Positions 45,286 to 54,362 of a DNA stretch of 64,000 nt are shown here, in pieces. The stretch comes from Novosphingobium sp. B 225 (GTDB lineage: Bacteria > Pseudomonadota > Alphaproteobacteria > Sphingomonadales > Sphingomonadaceae), in the NCBI RefSeq assembly GCF_002198665.1, contig NZ_MWLM01000064.1:112190-176189 (forward strand). The letters run 5' to 3'. Within the stretch, counting starts at the first letter, position 1; each line of letters opens with the position of its first letter. The translations under genes were made by a program, and so were the position numbers. The notes beneath the pieces were generated by a model that saw only the letters and a list, made by a program, of their open reading frames with translations, was not told the DNA's origin and ran no database searches.

Positions 45286-46455
45286 CTGGACAGCAGTGCA
45301 AACCGGGCTCCAGCCCGCCAGCCAAGCCCGTTCGCATTTACGCTGATCGGGATCGGCGCGGCCACGGCGGCGGCGCATATCGGCAACAATTTCACCACCT
45401 ATCTGGTCGGCGGCCTGATCGAACGCTTTGGCTTTTCGCCGTTGCAGATGGGCGCATGGAATATGGCCGAAACGCTGAGTTATGCAGCGGCGATGTTCCT
45501 GGTAGCTCCGCGGGCACGGGCAATGGACGCGCGGCTGCTGGCGCTGCTGGCCACCGTGCTGGTGGCCGTGTCGCAGGCCGGTTCCGCTTTCGCGGGCGAC
45601 TATGCTTTGCTGTTTCTGGGCCGGATCGGCACCGGGTTCGGTTTTGGAATGATGAACAGTGCGGTAAATCTGGCTGCGGGTCGGGCCGACCATCCGGCAC
45701 GCTGGATCTCGCTGGGGATCGCCTTTCAGACCGTGCTTTACACGTTCGTGGCGATTGCCGTGCCAAGGATTGGCGCTGCGCATGGGGTCACGGGAATGTT
45801 CCTGGCTCTGGCCGGTCTGGCTGTGGTGCTGGGCATGATGACCCTGTTGTTGCCGGGCGGAAAAGACGCCAGCCCTGACGGGCAAGACGCGACTCCCAAT
45901 CGTCCGATCGGAACAGCCGGGTTGCAGATCATCGCGGCGATGGCGCTGTTTGCCTTTGGATCGCTGGCGATCTGGCCGTTTATCGAGCGCACCGCCCATG
46001 CAATTGGCATTCCGGCAACCCAATTTGGGATATACCAGAGCATGGCCGTACTGGCGAGCGCGTTGGGCAATGCGGGTCTTGCCTTGATCATCAACCGCCT
46101 GCCGCGTTTCTGGCCGTTGGCCGCTGCGCTCGGTACTTGCGGGCTGACCTGCGCCTTGCTGACCACGGTGCAGGGCGAAGCGGCCTTTGCTGCCGCATTC
46201 GTGGCCTTCATGGTCAGCTGGTTCCTGACCTATCCCTTGCTGTTGGGACTGACCTATGCCCACGATGACAGCGGGCGCCTGGCGGTGATGACTACGGGAT
46301 CATGGCTGCTGGCGCAAAGCGTGGGCTCGCTGGCGGCAGGCGGCATCGCCCAGTTATTTGGCGGCTACACCCTGATCGGTCCGATTGGGGGCGTGATCTG
46401 TTTGTTGGCCATCATCATGGCCATGCCTGTAGCGCGCAGGCTTGACGGCCATTGA
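45286..46455 (+). CDS. MFS transporter, probable CTG start
   Basis: The protein of about 389 residues has twelve predicted helices, beginning at FAFTLIGIGAATAAAHIGNNFTTYLVGGL. It has the loop motifs RIGTGFGFGMMNS and FGIYQSMAVLASALGNAG. No ATG or GTG precedes the first helix in frame. A CTG at 45286 lies five bases after GGGGAGAG, the best ribosome site in the region; TTGs at 45238 and 45169 are alternatives. It diverges from the gamma-butyrobetaine dioxygenase gene, so its cargo may be a carnitine precursor or related compound. The specific substrate cannot be read from sequence. Confidence 0.78.
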   Translation: MDSSANRAPARQPSPFAFTLIGIGAATAAAHIGNNFTTYLVGGLIERFGFSPLQMGAWNMAETLSYAAAMFLVAPRARAMDARLLALLATVLVAVSQAGSAFAGDYALLFLGRIGTGFGFGMMNSAVNLAAGRADHPARWISLGIAFQTVLYTFVAIAVPRIGAAHGVTGMFLALAGLAVVLGMMTLLLPGGKDASPDGQDATPNRPIGTAGLQIIAAMALFAFGSLAIWPFIERTAHAIGIPATQFGIYQSMAVLASALGNAGLALIINRLPRFWPLAAALGTCGLTCALLTTVQGEAAFAAAFVAFMVSWFLTYPLLLGLTYAHDDSGRLAVMTTGSWLLAQSVGSLAAGGIAQLFGGYTLIGPIGGVICLLAIIMAMPVARRLDGH

Positions 46456-46522
46456 CGCAGGTTGCGAACTTGTCCCGACCGGGGGGCAAGAACGAAATTC
46501 GGGATGTGAGGAAGGGACTGGA

Positions 46523-47884
46523 ATGACTGGCGAAATGGACAAGGCAGGCTCGATCGCAGGCCATCCCAAGGGCCTCTATATCCTTGCCTTTACCGAGATG
46601 TGGGAACGGTTCTCATTCTACGGAATGTCCGCATTGCTGACCCTTTACATGGTCAAGGACCTGCTGCTGCCCGGGAATGTCGAAAGCGTCATCGGACTTG
46701 GTGCAATGCGCGGGCTGTTCGAATTTCGCGGGGCCATGTCGGACCTGGCTTTCGCCTCGATTGTCTATGGCTGGTATGCGGGACTCGTCTATTTCACCCC
46801 GATCGTCGGCGGCTGGGTTGCGGACCGGCTGCTGGGGGCAAAGCGCACGGTCATGATTGGCGTGCTGTTGATGAGCGCGGGCCATCTCGCCATGTCGTTC
46901 TATTCGACCTTCCTGATCGCCCTGCTGCTGCTGATCCTGGGGTCGGGGTTCCTTAAGGGCAACATTTCCGCCCAGGTCGGCACGCTCTATCCGCGCGAGG
47001 CGGAATCGCTGCGGGCGCGGGGCTTCACGATCTTTTCAACCGGGATCAACATCGGCGCGGCAACCGGCCCGCTGGCAACCGGGCTGTTGGCGGCGCTGTA
47101 TGGCTGGCACGCCGGGTTCGCGCTGGCGGCCGTGCTGATGCTAGTGGCATTGGTGACCTATGCATTTGGCCAGCGATACTTGCCGGAACAGCGGCCCGTA
47201 GCGCGCGAACGGACCAAGGCGCCGCCCCTGACCACCGCAGAACGGCGGCAGGTGTGGTTCCTGCTGGCCGTGGTGGCGCTGACCATCCCGGCAGAGATCG
47301 CCTACCCCATGGTCTGGAGCATCGGGATCCTGTGGGTGGACCAGCATGTCAACCTGGCGACAGGTCTGGGGCTGGTCCCGTCAAGCTGGTTTGCCTCGGC
47401 GGATTCGCTGGGGGCGATCCTGGTCGCTCCCTTGCTGATCGCATTCTGGAGCCGACAGGCCCGCAGCGGTAGTGAACCCAGCAGCGTCACCAAGATCGGG
47501 ATCGGCGCGGCGCTGGTGGGCCTGGCAGCCTTGATGTTTGCGTTCGGCAGCCTCGATGCCGCCGCCCCAGGCAGTGTCGGGATCGGCTGGGCGCTGGGCG
47601 GATACCTGCTGATGGGGCTGGCCTGGATGTATTACTGGCCCACAACTCTGGCCTTGGTCAGCAAGTCCGCACCGCCCGCGGTGACATCAACCCTGATGGG
47701 CGTCGCATTCCTGTCACCCTTCATTGGCCATACCCTGATGGGCTGGGTCGGAAGTTCCTATGACAAGCTCAGCCCGGCGATGTTCTGGACGATAGACGCC
47801 GCCATCGCGCTGGCCGGGGCAGTGGTGATCCTGACCTTGCGCAAATGGCTGATGCGCGGGCTTGAAACCTCAACCGCTCAGTAA
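46523..47884 (+). CDS. POT-family proton-coupled oligopeptide transporter
   Basis: The 453-residue membrane protein has the POT signature ExxERF in FTEMWERFSFYGMSALLTLYMV (Glu25, Glu28, Arg29), KGNISAQVGTLYP in the fifth-helix region, and FSTGINIGAATGPLATG. It carries di- and tripeptides, or related molecules, with protons. The ATG at 46523 is placed by its AGGAAGGGA ribosome site; a leader upstream would be polar and unlike the family. Its end overlaps the convergent methyltransferase gene by seven bases. A link to quaternary amines is only positional. Confidence 0.88.
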   Translation: MTGEMDKAGSIAGHPKGLYILAFTEMWERFSFYGMSALLTLYMVKDLLLPGNVESVIGLGAMRGLFEFRGAMSDLAFASIVYGWYAGLVYFTPIVGGWVADRLLGAKRTVMIGVLLMSAGHLAMSFYSTFLIALLLLILGSGFLKGNISAQVGTLYPREAESLRARGFTIFSTGINIGAATGPLATGLLAALYGWHAGFALAAVLMLVALVTYAFGQRYLPEQRPVARERTKAPPLTTAERRQVWFLLAVVALTIPAEIAYPMVWSIGILWVDQHVNLATGLGLVPSSWFASADSLGAILVAPLLIAFWSRQARSGSEPSSVTKIGIGAALVGLAALMFAFGSLDAAAPGSVGIGWALGGYLLMGLAWMYYWPTTLALVSKSAPPAVTSTLMGVAFLSPFIGHTLMGWVGSSYDKLSPAMFWTIDAAIALAGAVVILTLRKWLMRGLETSTAQ

Positions 47885-49461
47885 TTGGCGTCGGGCATCT
47901 GGCCTTTGCGTTTGGTGATATAGGCCTGCAGTTCTTCGTCCACGGCGGGGTCCAGCGGGGGATCCTCGTGTTCGGCCAGCGTCTTTTTCCAGGCGGTATT
48001 GGCGCGCTGCTGGATGTCCTGGCTGCCTTCGCTTTCCCACTGTTCCCAGCTGGCATAGTCGGCCAGCGGTGAGCGATAGAAGGCAGTTTCGAAATTGGCC
48101 TGGGTGTGGGCGCAGCCGAAGAAGTGCTTGCCAGGGCCAACCTCGCGAATGGCGTCCATTGCTTGGCCGTTTTCGGTCAGGTCATAGCCCGCGAGCAGCT
48201 TGTGCATCATGCCCAGCTGGTCGCAGTCCATCATGAACTTTTCATAACCGGTGACCAGCCCGCCTTCCAGCCAGCCGGCCGATTGCAGCACGAAGTTTGC
48301 CCCGCCAAGCACCGTGGTTTGCAGCGTCTGCGCACTTTCATAAGCGGCCTGCGCATCGGCGATCTTTGAAGCACACAGGCTTCCACCGGTGCGCGAAGGG
48401 ACGCCAAGGCGGCGGGCCAGCGTGATCAGTGCGCTTTTCATCAGCGATGTTTCGGGCGTGCCATAAGTCGGAGCACCGCTTTGCATCGACAGCGTGGTAA
48501 CGAAGCTGCCGAAGATCACCGGCGCGCCGGGCTTGACCAGCTGCAGAAATGCCATGCCAGCCATTGCCTCGGCCAGCGTCACCGCAATTGCGCCCGCCAG
48601 GCCAGTAGGGGCCATGGCGCCGGCCATGATGAACGGGGTCACCAGCACGCCCTGATTGGAGCGTGCCAGCGCCTTGGCCGCGCCAAGCATGGTGGCATCG
48701 AAAGTCAGCGGGCTGTTGCCGTTCATCACCCCCATCAGGCAGGTGTGAGGTTCACCGGTTTCGGGATTGATCCAGCGATCACCGAACAGGATCTGCGCCA
48801 TTTCGATGCAGTCATCCGACCGGCTGGGGGCCGAAACCGCGCTGAAGAACGGCTTGTCGGTATGCTTGGCGTTGCCATAGAACATGTCAAAATGGCGCTT
48901 GTTCACCGGCAGGTCGACCGGTTCGCACATCGCGGTGGCCGAGCTGTGCAGCCAGGGCGAGGCCTGGGTCAGCTTGGCGAAATTGCGGAAATCCTCGATC
49001 GTGCCATAGCGCCGCCCTTTGTCGAGACAGCGCACGAACGGCGGCCCGGCGGTGGGGGCAAACACGGTGCGCTTGCCTCCAATGATTGTGCTGCGCGCCG
49101 GATTGCGGGCCTGATGGGTGAATTCGCGCGGGGCGTGGTCCTGGATCAGCTGGCGGCACATGCCGCGCGGCATCCGCACCAGTTCGCCGGTCACTTCGGC
49201 CCCGGCGGCTCTCCAGATTTCCAGCGCTTCGGGATCGTCGCGAAATTCGCAGCCGATTTCGGACAGGATGACTTCGGCATTTTCCTCGATCAGTGCCAGC
49301 CCTTCTTCGTCAAGCAAGTCGACATAAGGCAGGCGGCGGCTGATGTAGGGGGCATTGGCGGTATGCGCGCCAAGCCGCGCCGCCCGCTTGGCATCGCGTC
49401 CGCCGCTGCGGCGGCCAGTGGTGGAGGAGGGGGCGGCTTCAGAGCTGGTGAGCGTATCCAT
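47878..49461 (-). CDS. MttB-family trimethylamine/betaine methyltransferase (non-pyrrolysine)
   Basis: This 527-residue protein of the MttB superfamily starts with an alanine/arginine-rich arm. The MttB TIM barrel then runs from YVDLLDEEGLALIEENAEVILSEIGCEF to the C-terminus, with blocks such as GTIEDFRNFAKLTQ, SAPSRSDDCIEMAQIL, CLMGVMNGNSPLTFDATMLG and NFVLQSAGWLEGGL. No in-frame amber codon is needed, so it belongs to the Pyl-lacking branch, whose known members demethylate glycine betaine, carnitine or proline betaine onto a corrinoid protein. No corrinoid protein gene is in the window. The start at 49461 is chosen for domain fit; an ATG pair at 49512 is possible. Confidence 0.85.
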   Translation of the reverse strand: MDTLTSSEAAPSSTTGRRSGGRDAKRAARLGAHTANAPYISRRLPYVDLLDEEGLALIEENAEVILSEIGCEFRDDPEALEIWRAAGAEVTGELVRMPRGMCRQLIQDHAPREFTHQARNPARSTIIGGKRTVFAPTAGPPFVRCLDKGRRYGTIEDFRNFAKLTQASPWLHSSATAMCEPVDLPVNKRHFDMFYGNAKHTDKPFFSAVSAPSRSDDCIEMAQILFGDRWINPETGEPHTCLMGVMNGNSPLTFDATMLGAAKALARSNQGVLVTPFIMAGAMAPTGLAGAIAVTLAEAMAGMAFLQLVKPGAPVIFGSFVTTLSMQSGAPTYGTPETSLMKSALITLARRLGVPSRTGGSLCASKIADAQAAYESAQTLQTTVLGGANFVLQSAGWLEGGLVTGYEKFMMDCDQLGMMHKLLAGYDLTENGQAMDAIREVGPGKHFFGCAHTQANFETAFYRSPLADYASWEQWESEGSQDIQQRANTAWKKTLAEHEDPPLDPAVDEELQAYITKRKGQMPDANY

Positions 49462-49541
49462 ACCGCAAGGCTTAATCCAAAGCGGCAGGCACACGGCATG
49501 TAAAAACATCATGCCGCCATGAAGCGGATGGTGGGCATGAG

Positions 49542-49573
49542 AAAGGCCGCAGGAACGATGTCCTGCGGCCTTT
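49542..49573 (-). terminator. Rho-independent terminator of the formate-THF ligase gene
   Basis: A perfect 13-base stem (49542-49554 with 49561-49573; AAAGGCCGCAGGA and its complement) has a 6-base loop and A/T runs on both sides. It lies 16 bases after the ligase stop on the minus strand and separates it from the methyltransferase gene. Confidence 0.85.
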
Positions 49574-49589
49574 TGTCATTCGGCTGCGA

Positions 49590-51290
49590 TCAGGCCAGCC
49601 CGACGATATTGCCGGCTTCGTCGAGATAGATCTCATTCGATGCCGGGCGCTTGGGCAGGCCAGGCATGGTCATGATATCGCCGCAGACCGCGACCACGAA
49701 TCCCGCGCCCGCCGACAGCCGCACTTCGCGCACTTCCAGCGTGTGGCCAGTCGCCGCGCCGATCTTGCCCGGATCGGTGCTGAAGCTGTACTGCGTCTTG
49801 GCGATGCAGACCGGCAGATTGCCGTAGCCCAGCTTTTCGTATTCCTTGAGATTGCTGGCGGCCGAGCTTGACAGCGAGATCCCGTCGGCGCGGTAGATTT
49901 CGCGCGCGACGGTGGCGATCTTGTCGGCCAGCGGCATGTCATCGGGATAGAGCAGCTTGATCTCGGGCGAGCCTTCATCAAGCTGAGCCTTGACCTGACG
50001 GGCCAGTTCCTCGGCCCCGGCGCCGCCTTCGGCCCAGTGTTTGGCCAGCGCGACGCGGGCGCCGTACTTGGCGCAAACGGCCTTCAATGCGTCGACTTCT
50101 TCGGCGCTGTCCTTGATGAAGTGGTTGATCGCCACCACCGGAGTCAGGCCGAACTTCTGCAGGTTCTGGATATGTCGCTCCAGGTTGACCGCGCCGCGTT
50201 CCAGCGCCGCGACATCGGGTGTGCCCAGATCGTCCTTGGCCACGCCGCCCTGCATCTTGAGCGCGCGCACCGTAGCCACCAGCACTACCGCATCGGGGCG
50301 CAGGCCCGAATGACGGCACTTGATGTCGAGGAACTTTTCCGCGCCCAGATCGGCACCGAACCCGGCTTCGGTCACCACCACGTCGGCCAGCCGCAGAGCA
50401 GTGTCGGTCGCCATGACCGAGTTGCAGCCGTGGGCGATGTTGGCAAACGGCCCACCGTGGATGAAGGCCGGGTTGTGTTCGATCGACTGGACCAGGTTGG
50501 GCTGCATCGCATCGCGCAGCAGCACTGCCATCGCCCCATCGGCCTTGAGGTCGCGCGCGGTGACCGGCTGCTTGGCATAGGTCCGCGCGACGATGATGTC
50601 GCCCAGGCGGCGAGTGAGGTCGGCCAGGTCCGTCGCGAGACACAGGATCGCCATGATTTCCGAGGCGACGATAATGTCGAACCCGGTTTCACGCGGCACG
50701 CCGTGAGTGACCCCGCCAAGACCGACCGTGATGTTACGCAGTGCGCGGTCGTTCATGTCGACCGCGCGGCGCCAGACCACCCGGCGCGGATCGATGTTGA
50801 GCTCGTTACCCCATTGCAGGTGGTTGTCGAGCAGCGCGGCGAGCAGCGCATGCGCCGAAGCGATAGCATGGAAATCGCCGTTGAAGTGGAGATTGATGTC
50901 CTCCATCGGGATCACTTGCGCGCGTCCGCCGCCCGCCGCGCCGCCCTTCATGCCGAAGCACGGGCCAAGCGAGGGTTCACGCAGGCAGACGATCGACTTG
51001 ACGCCGATCAGGTTGAGCCCGTCGTTGAGGCCGACCGAGGTGGTGGTTTTGCCTTCGCCTGCCGGGGTGGGGGTGATCGCGGTGACCAGCACCAGCTTGC
51101 CGCGCGGGCGCTCCTTCAGTGCGGCAATATATTCCAGGCTGACCTTGGCCTTGAAGTGGCCATAGGGGACCAGAGCTTCGGGCGCGATGCCCAGGCGGTC
51201 CTGCGCCAATGGAAGAATCGGTGCCATCTTGGCGGCACGGGCGATTTCGATGTCCGGGGCGCCCGGCGGTGGCAGTTCGTTTTCTTGCAT
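49590..51290 (-). CDS. fhs: Formate--tetrahydrofolate ligase
   Basis: The 566-residue protein shows the ATP loop [53 protein letters not shown], and [14 protein letters not shown] in order, matching formyl-THF synthetases in sequence and length. It makes 10-formyl-THF from formate, THF and ATP in the cytosol. In this neighbourhood it would capture one-carbon units released by demethylation of betaine, which is inference. The ATG at 51290 has AAAAGGGG immediately upstream; a start at 51326 would add a non-conserved arm. It lies 183 bases downstream of the LysR gene. Confidence 0.95.
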   Translation of the reverse strand: MQENELPPPGAPDIEIARAAKMAPILPLAQDRLGIAPEALVPYGHFKAKVSLEYIAALKERPRGKLVLVTAITPTPAGEGKTTTSVGLNDGLNLIGVKSIVCLREPSLGPCFGMKGGAAGGGRAQVIPMEDINLHFNGDFHAIASAHALLAALLDNHLQWGNELNIDPRRVVWRRAVDMNDRALRNITVGLGGVTHGVPRETGFDIIVASEIMAILCLATDLADLTRRLGDIIVARTYAKQPVTARDLKADGAMAVLLRDAMQPNLVQSIEHNPAFIHGGPFANIAHGCNSVMATDTALRLADVVVTEAGFGADLGAEKFLDIKCRHSGLRPDAVVLVATVRALKMQGGVAKDDLGTPDVAALERGAVNLERHIQNLQKFGLTPVVAINHFIKDSAEEVDALKAVCAKYGARVALAKHWAEGGAGAEELARQVKAQLDEGSPEIKLLYPDDMPLADKIATVAREIYRADGISLSSSAASNLKEYEKLGYGNLPVCIAKTQYSFSTDPGKIGAATGHTLEVREVRLSAGAGFVVAVCGDIMTMPGLPKRPASNEIYLDEAGNIVGLA

Positions 51291-51473
51291 CCCCTTTTCA
51301 AGAGCGCGCAGGCCCTTGCCTCTCAAAATCAGAGTGAATAGCGACCGGTGGGTTCAGCTTTCGCTGGATTCCGGCGCGGTCGATTTCCGCCAAGTAAGGC
51401 CTTTGCACAAGCCACTTGCGGAAAATGATCGGGACCATAACTTGCGGTAATATCGCACGGCCATCGCGGCGCT

Positions 51474-52457
51474 TCAGTCTTCGCCGACCTTGAATGATCC
51501 CTCCAGCCAGGGAAGGTGCGTGAGAAGCTGGGGAAACACCTCTTCTTCCAGGATCGAACGGCATTCGTCCACGATGACACGCGGCGCAGAGCCCAAGGTT
51601 TGCTGGCGGGCCAGCAGGGTCATCCGCCGACCGAACTTGCCCCGCAGGATCGGGTGGATCGACAGTTCGTCAAACGCCCAGGGCACCTGGAACAGGCAGA
51701 GCGGCGTGGTGATCCCCCAACCCAGGCCATAGGATACTGCGGTGGCATGACCGACGATCGAATCGAATTCTATATGTGACGGGTATTTGAGCTGCAGTCG
51801 GTTAAGCTGCGCCTCGGTCTGGCGGCCCATCGAACTGCGCAGCGAAAACCGGATGAACGGACTGTCGGCCAGATGGGCCCCCAGTTCGGGCGCGGCGGCG
51901 AACTGCTTGGGGAAGATCAGCACATAGGGTTCAGTGAACAGGTTGTAGCGATCGACATCCAGCATGTCCGAGGTGTTGCTTTCCTCGGTGATCATCACGT
52001 CAGCGGCGTGGGTGTTGAACTTGGCCCGCTGATCAGGCATCAAACCGTTTGAAATCCGCCAGTTGCGGGCCAGCTCTCCCTTGCGGCGGTAAAGCCGCGG
52101 ACCCAGTACATTGGCCAGACTTTCTGGCATGGCGATAGACAGTGAAGCCAGTTCGCCGCTTTCGCTTTCGGTCGCTTCGACGAACGCGGAATTGAGATCG
52201 CCCAGGATCTTTTGCCCCTGGCGCAGCAGGACCTGGCCAACCTTGGTCAGCACAATCGGGCGGATCGAACGGTCGAACAGCTGGCGCCCAACCGTTTCTT
52301 CCAGCCCGGCAATGATCTGCGAAACGCCCGACTGGGTCAGCCCCAGGACCTTGGCGGCCTGAGTCATGCTGCCCTGTTCGGCCGTGACGACAAACACCTG
52401 CAGCGCACGGAATTCAAAGCCAGATGGCAACTGGCCCTTGTTCATGACAGCGTTCAT
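51474..52457 (-). CDS. LysR-family transcriptional regulator
   Basis: The 327-residue protein has the LysR winged helix-turn-helix (FRALQVFVVTAEQGSMTQAAKVLGLTQSGVSQIIAGLEETVGRQLFDRS) near the N-terminus. A periplasmic-binding-like effector domain follows, with a RYNLFTEPYVLIFPKQF strand. The ATG at 52457 has a GAGGAGAG ribosome site. A symmetric T-N11-A site lies 42 bases upstream and fits autoregulation. Neighbours suggest control of the fhs or the betaine genes. The effector is unknown. Confidence 0.9.
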   Translation of the reverse strand: MNAVMNKGQLPSGFEFRALQVFVVTAEQGSMTQAAKVLGLTQSGVSQIIAGLEETVGRQLFDRSIRPIVLTKVGQVLLRQGQKILGDLNSAFVEATESESGELASLSIAMPESLANVLGPRLYRRKGELARNWRISNGLMPDQRAKFNTHAADVMITEESNTSDMLDVDRYNLFTEPYVLIFPKQFAAAPELGAHLADSPFIRFSLRSSMGRQTEAQLNRLQLKYPSHIEFDSIVGHATAVSYGLGWGITTPLCLFQVPWAFDELSIHPILRGKFGRRMTLLARQQTLGSAPRVIVDECRSILEEEVFPQLLTHLPWLEGSFKVGED

Positions 52458-52498
52458 GCGCGCGATCTCTCCTCGCTGCACCAGAAGAGTGCGTTATA

Positions 52499-52513
52499 AT
52501 AAGCGAGGCTTAT
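52499..52513. promoter_or_regulatory. LysR-type T-N11-A palindrome
   Basis: ATAAGC-GAG-GCTTAT is a perfect 6-base inverted repeat with a 3-base centre, and it contains the T-N11-A motif of LysR sites. It lies between the LysR gene start and the end of the GlcG-like gene. A TATAAT-like sequence (52495-52500, plus strand) overlaps it. Confidence 0.5.
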
Positions 52514-52557
52514 ACAATTCGCGGACGGCGCACTCAAGCCGTGTTTGTCGGGGCGGC

Positions 52558-52965
52558 TCAGGCTGGGTTGAGTGCCTCTGCTCCGGCCTGGGCAATGATC
52601 CCGTCCTGAAAGGATTGCACTCCAGAAATGCCGATCGCGCCAACAAAAGCGCCGTTTACGGTCAGCGGCAGGCCGCCTTCGATCGGCAGCGCGCCGGTCA
52701 ATTCCGCCATGTTGGGCCGTTCGCCATTCACTGCGTCTTCCAGCGCCTTGCTGGGGCGCCGGAACATCAGCGCGGTGCGTGCCTTGTCCTGGGCAACCTG
52801 GATCGATCCCAGCTGGGTATCGTCGGCGCGTTCCAGCAGGATCAGATGGCCTGCCGCATCAACCACAGCGATAACGACGTTCCACCCTTCGGCCACGGCC
52901 TTGGTCCGGGCTGCACTGGCGATCTGACGGGCTTCGGCAAGGCCGATTGATGGGATGGTCTGCAT
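52558..52965 (-). CDS. GlcG/HbpS-like (DUF336) protein
   Basis: The small protein of 135 residues matches the GlcG/HbpS fold: IGLAEARQIASAARTKAVAEGWNVVIAVVDAAGHLILLERADD, ARTALMFRRPSKAL and a Gly-rich end LPLTVNGAFVGAIGISG. Family members are linked to glycolate use, haem binding or cob(I)alamin adenosyltransfer (PduO C-domain); the role here is unclear. It follows the FAD oxidoreductase by 32 bases in the betI-betB/betA operon. The AAGGA ribosome site supports the start at 52965; a longer reading at 53130 overlaps the oxidoreductase. Confidence 0.82.
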   Translation of the reverse strand: MQTIPSIGLAEARQIASAARTKAVAEGWNVVIAVVDAAGHLILLERADDTQLGSIQVAQDKARTALMFRRPSKALEDAVNGERPNMAELTGALPIEGGLPLTVNGAFVGAIGISGVQSFQDGIIAQAGAEALNPA

Positions 52966-52997
52966 GGGGATGTCCTTGTGCTGGAGAGGTTTGAAGG

Positions 52998-54362
52998 TCA
53001 GTCGATCCGCGCGCCCTGGCGGCGCAGTTCGGTCTGGACCGCTCCGATATCGATAGTATCGAAGTCGTGCCCGGTCTTGATCGAGATCGCCGCAGCCACA
53101 CCTGCGCCTTGCCCGGCAACCGCGCAGCACATCATGTTGCGGACCGCCGCATGGCTAACCTTGTCACCACCGATGGTGCGCCCGGTGACGATCAGGTTCT
53201 TCACGCCCTTGGGCAGCATCGAGCGATAGGGCACGTGGAAATAGCGCCCGGTGGTCGGGATGATCAGCAGGCCATAGCCATCGATGAATTCCGGGAAGAT
53301 CCCGATTGAATCCTCGAACCGGCCCTGATGCATCACGTCAGCTTCCGTCAGGTTATAGGCTGCGTCGATCTTGCGGGTGTCGCGGATGCCCAGTGTCATG
53401 CCGAAATTGCGCAGCTTGGCAGTCTCGCAACCGGGCATGAATTTCTGCAAGGCCTCGATGGCGTGCATCGCCTGGCGACGCCCTTCGATTTCGCCATGAG
53501 TCAGGTCGTCGGGGTTGGTCCCGTCGAGCGTCATGTGCACCATGTTGAGATAGGTCAGGTCGCCCTGATCGCTGACCGTGCCCCAGGTGCCGGCAATGGT
53601 CTTGAGATTATCCGGCAGAATCCCCGCCTTGTGCGCGGCCACAAACGGTTTGCGCAGGAAGGGCGAGAACATTTCGTCCTCTTTGCCTGAGGTCTTCACC
53701 GACCATTCGCCGTCTTTCGCCCAGTCGGCATAGGTTTGCGGATCGGCTTTGACTGCATCGATGAACTTGCCCTTGTCCACCCCGCACATCGAGAACATGA
53801 CCGAAACCGACATCATTTCGGCCTTGGGGTGCATGTGGCTGGGGGCACCGGCGCGGTGAGCCACGTCGGCATCGCCGCTGGCATCAATCACCCGGCTTGC
53901 CAGGATCGCCTCGCGCCCGGCCTTGCTTTCCACGATCACGCCGCGAATGGTGTCCCCTTCCATGATCGGGGCAACGAACATGCGGTGCAGCATCGGTTCG
54001 ACCCCGGCTTCAACCACCAGCCGGTCGGCGACATATTTGAACGCTTCGGCATCGAGCGCGTGGCTGATCGATTGCGGTTCGGGCAGGGCGGCGCCCATCG
54101 CTTTGGCCCGGTCCTCGAACTCGCGGCCGATCCCTTCGCTGTCGATCGTTGCCGGGTGGCGATACCAGGCGAAACCTTCAACGCCGACTTGCGTGATATT
54201 GCCACCGAAGCAGCCATAGCGTTCAACCAGCGTCGTCTTGATCCCGGCGCGCGCAGAGGCGAGCGCGGCGGCGAGGCCACCCGGGCCGGAACCGATCACC
54301 AGCACATCGGTCTGATGCACGACCGGTATTTCGCGCGCGGGCTCGGAAATAGACAGCTTCAT
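52998..54362 (-). CDS. FAD-dependent oxidoreductase
   Basis: The 454-residue flavoprotein has an N-terminal dinucleotide motif [22 protein letters not shown] with [14 protein letters not shown] next to it. [18 protein letters not shown] follows in the middle, and a C-terminal [47 protein letters not shown] closes the FAD site. The pattern is that of the broad FAD_oxidored (PF12831) family. Its gene overlaps betA as ATGA, so it is co-expressed with choline oxidation and may act on a demethylation intermediate or share electrons; the substrate is unknown. Confidence 0.85.
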   Translation of the reverse strand: MKLSISEPAREIPVVHQTDVLVIGSGPGGLAAALASARAGIKTTLVERYGCFGGNITQVGVEGFAWYRHPATIDSEGIGREFEDRAKAMGAALPEPQSISHALDAEAFKYVADRLVVEAGVEPMLHRMFVAPIMEGDTIRGVIVESKAGREAILASRVIDASGDADVAHRAGAPSHMHPKAEMMSVSVMFSMCGVDKGKFIDAVKADPQTYADWAKDGEWSVKTSGKEDEMFSPFLRKPFVAAHKAGILPDNLKTIAGTWGTVSDQGDLTYLNMVHMTLDGTNPDDLTHGEIEGRRQAMHAIEALQKFMPGCETAKLRNFGMTLGIRDTRKIDAAYNLTEADVMHQGRFEDSIGIFPEFIDGYGLLIIPTTGRYFHVPYRSMLPKGVKNLIVTGRTIGGDKVSHAAVRNMMCCAVAGQGAGVAAAISIKTGHDFDTIDIGAVQTELRRQGARID

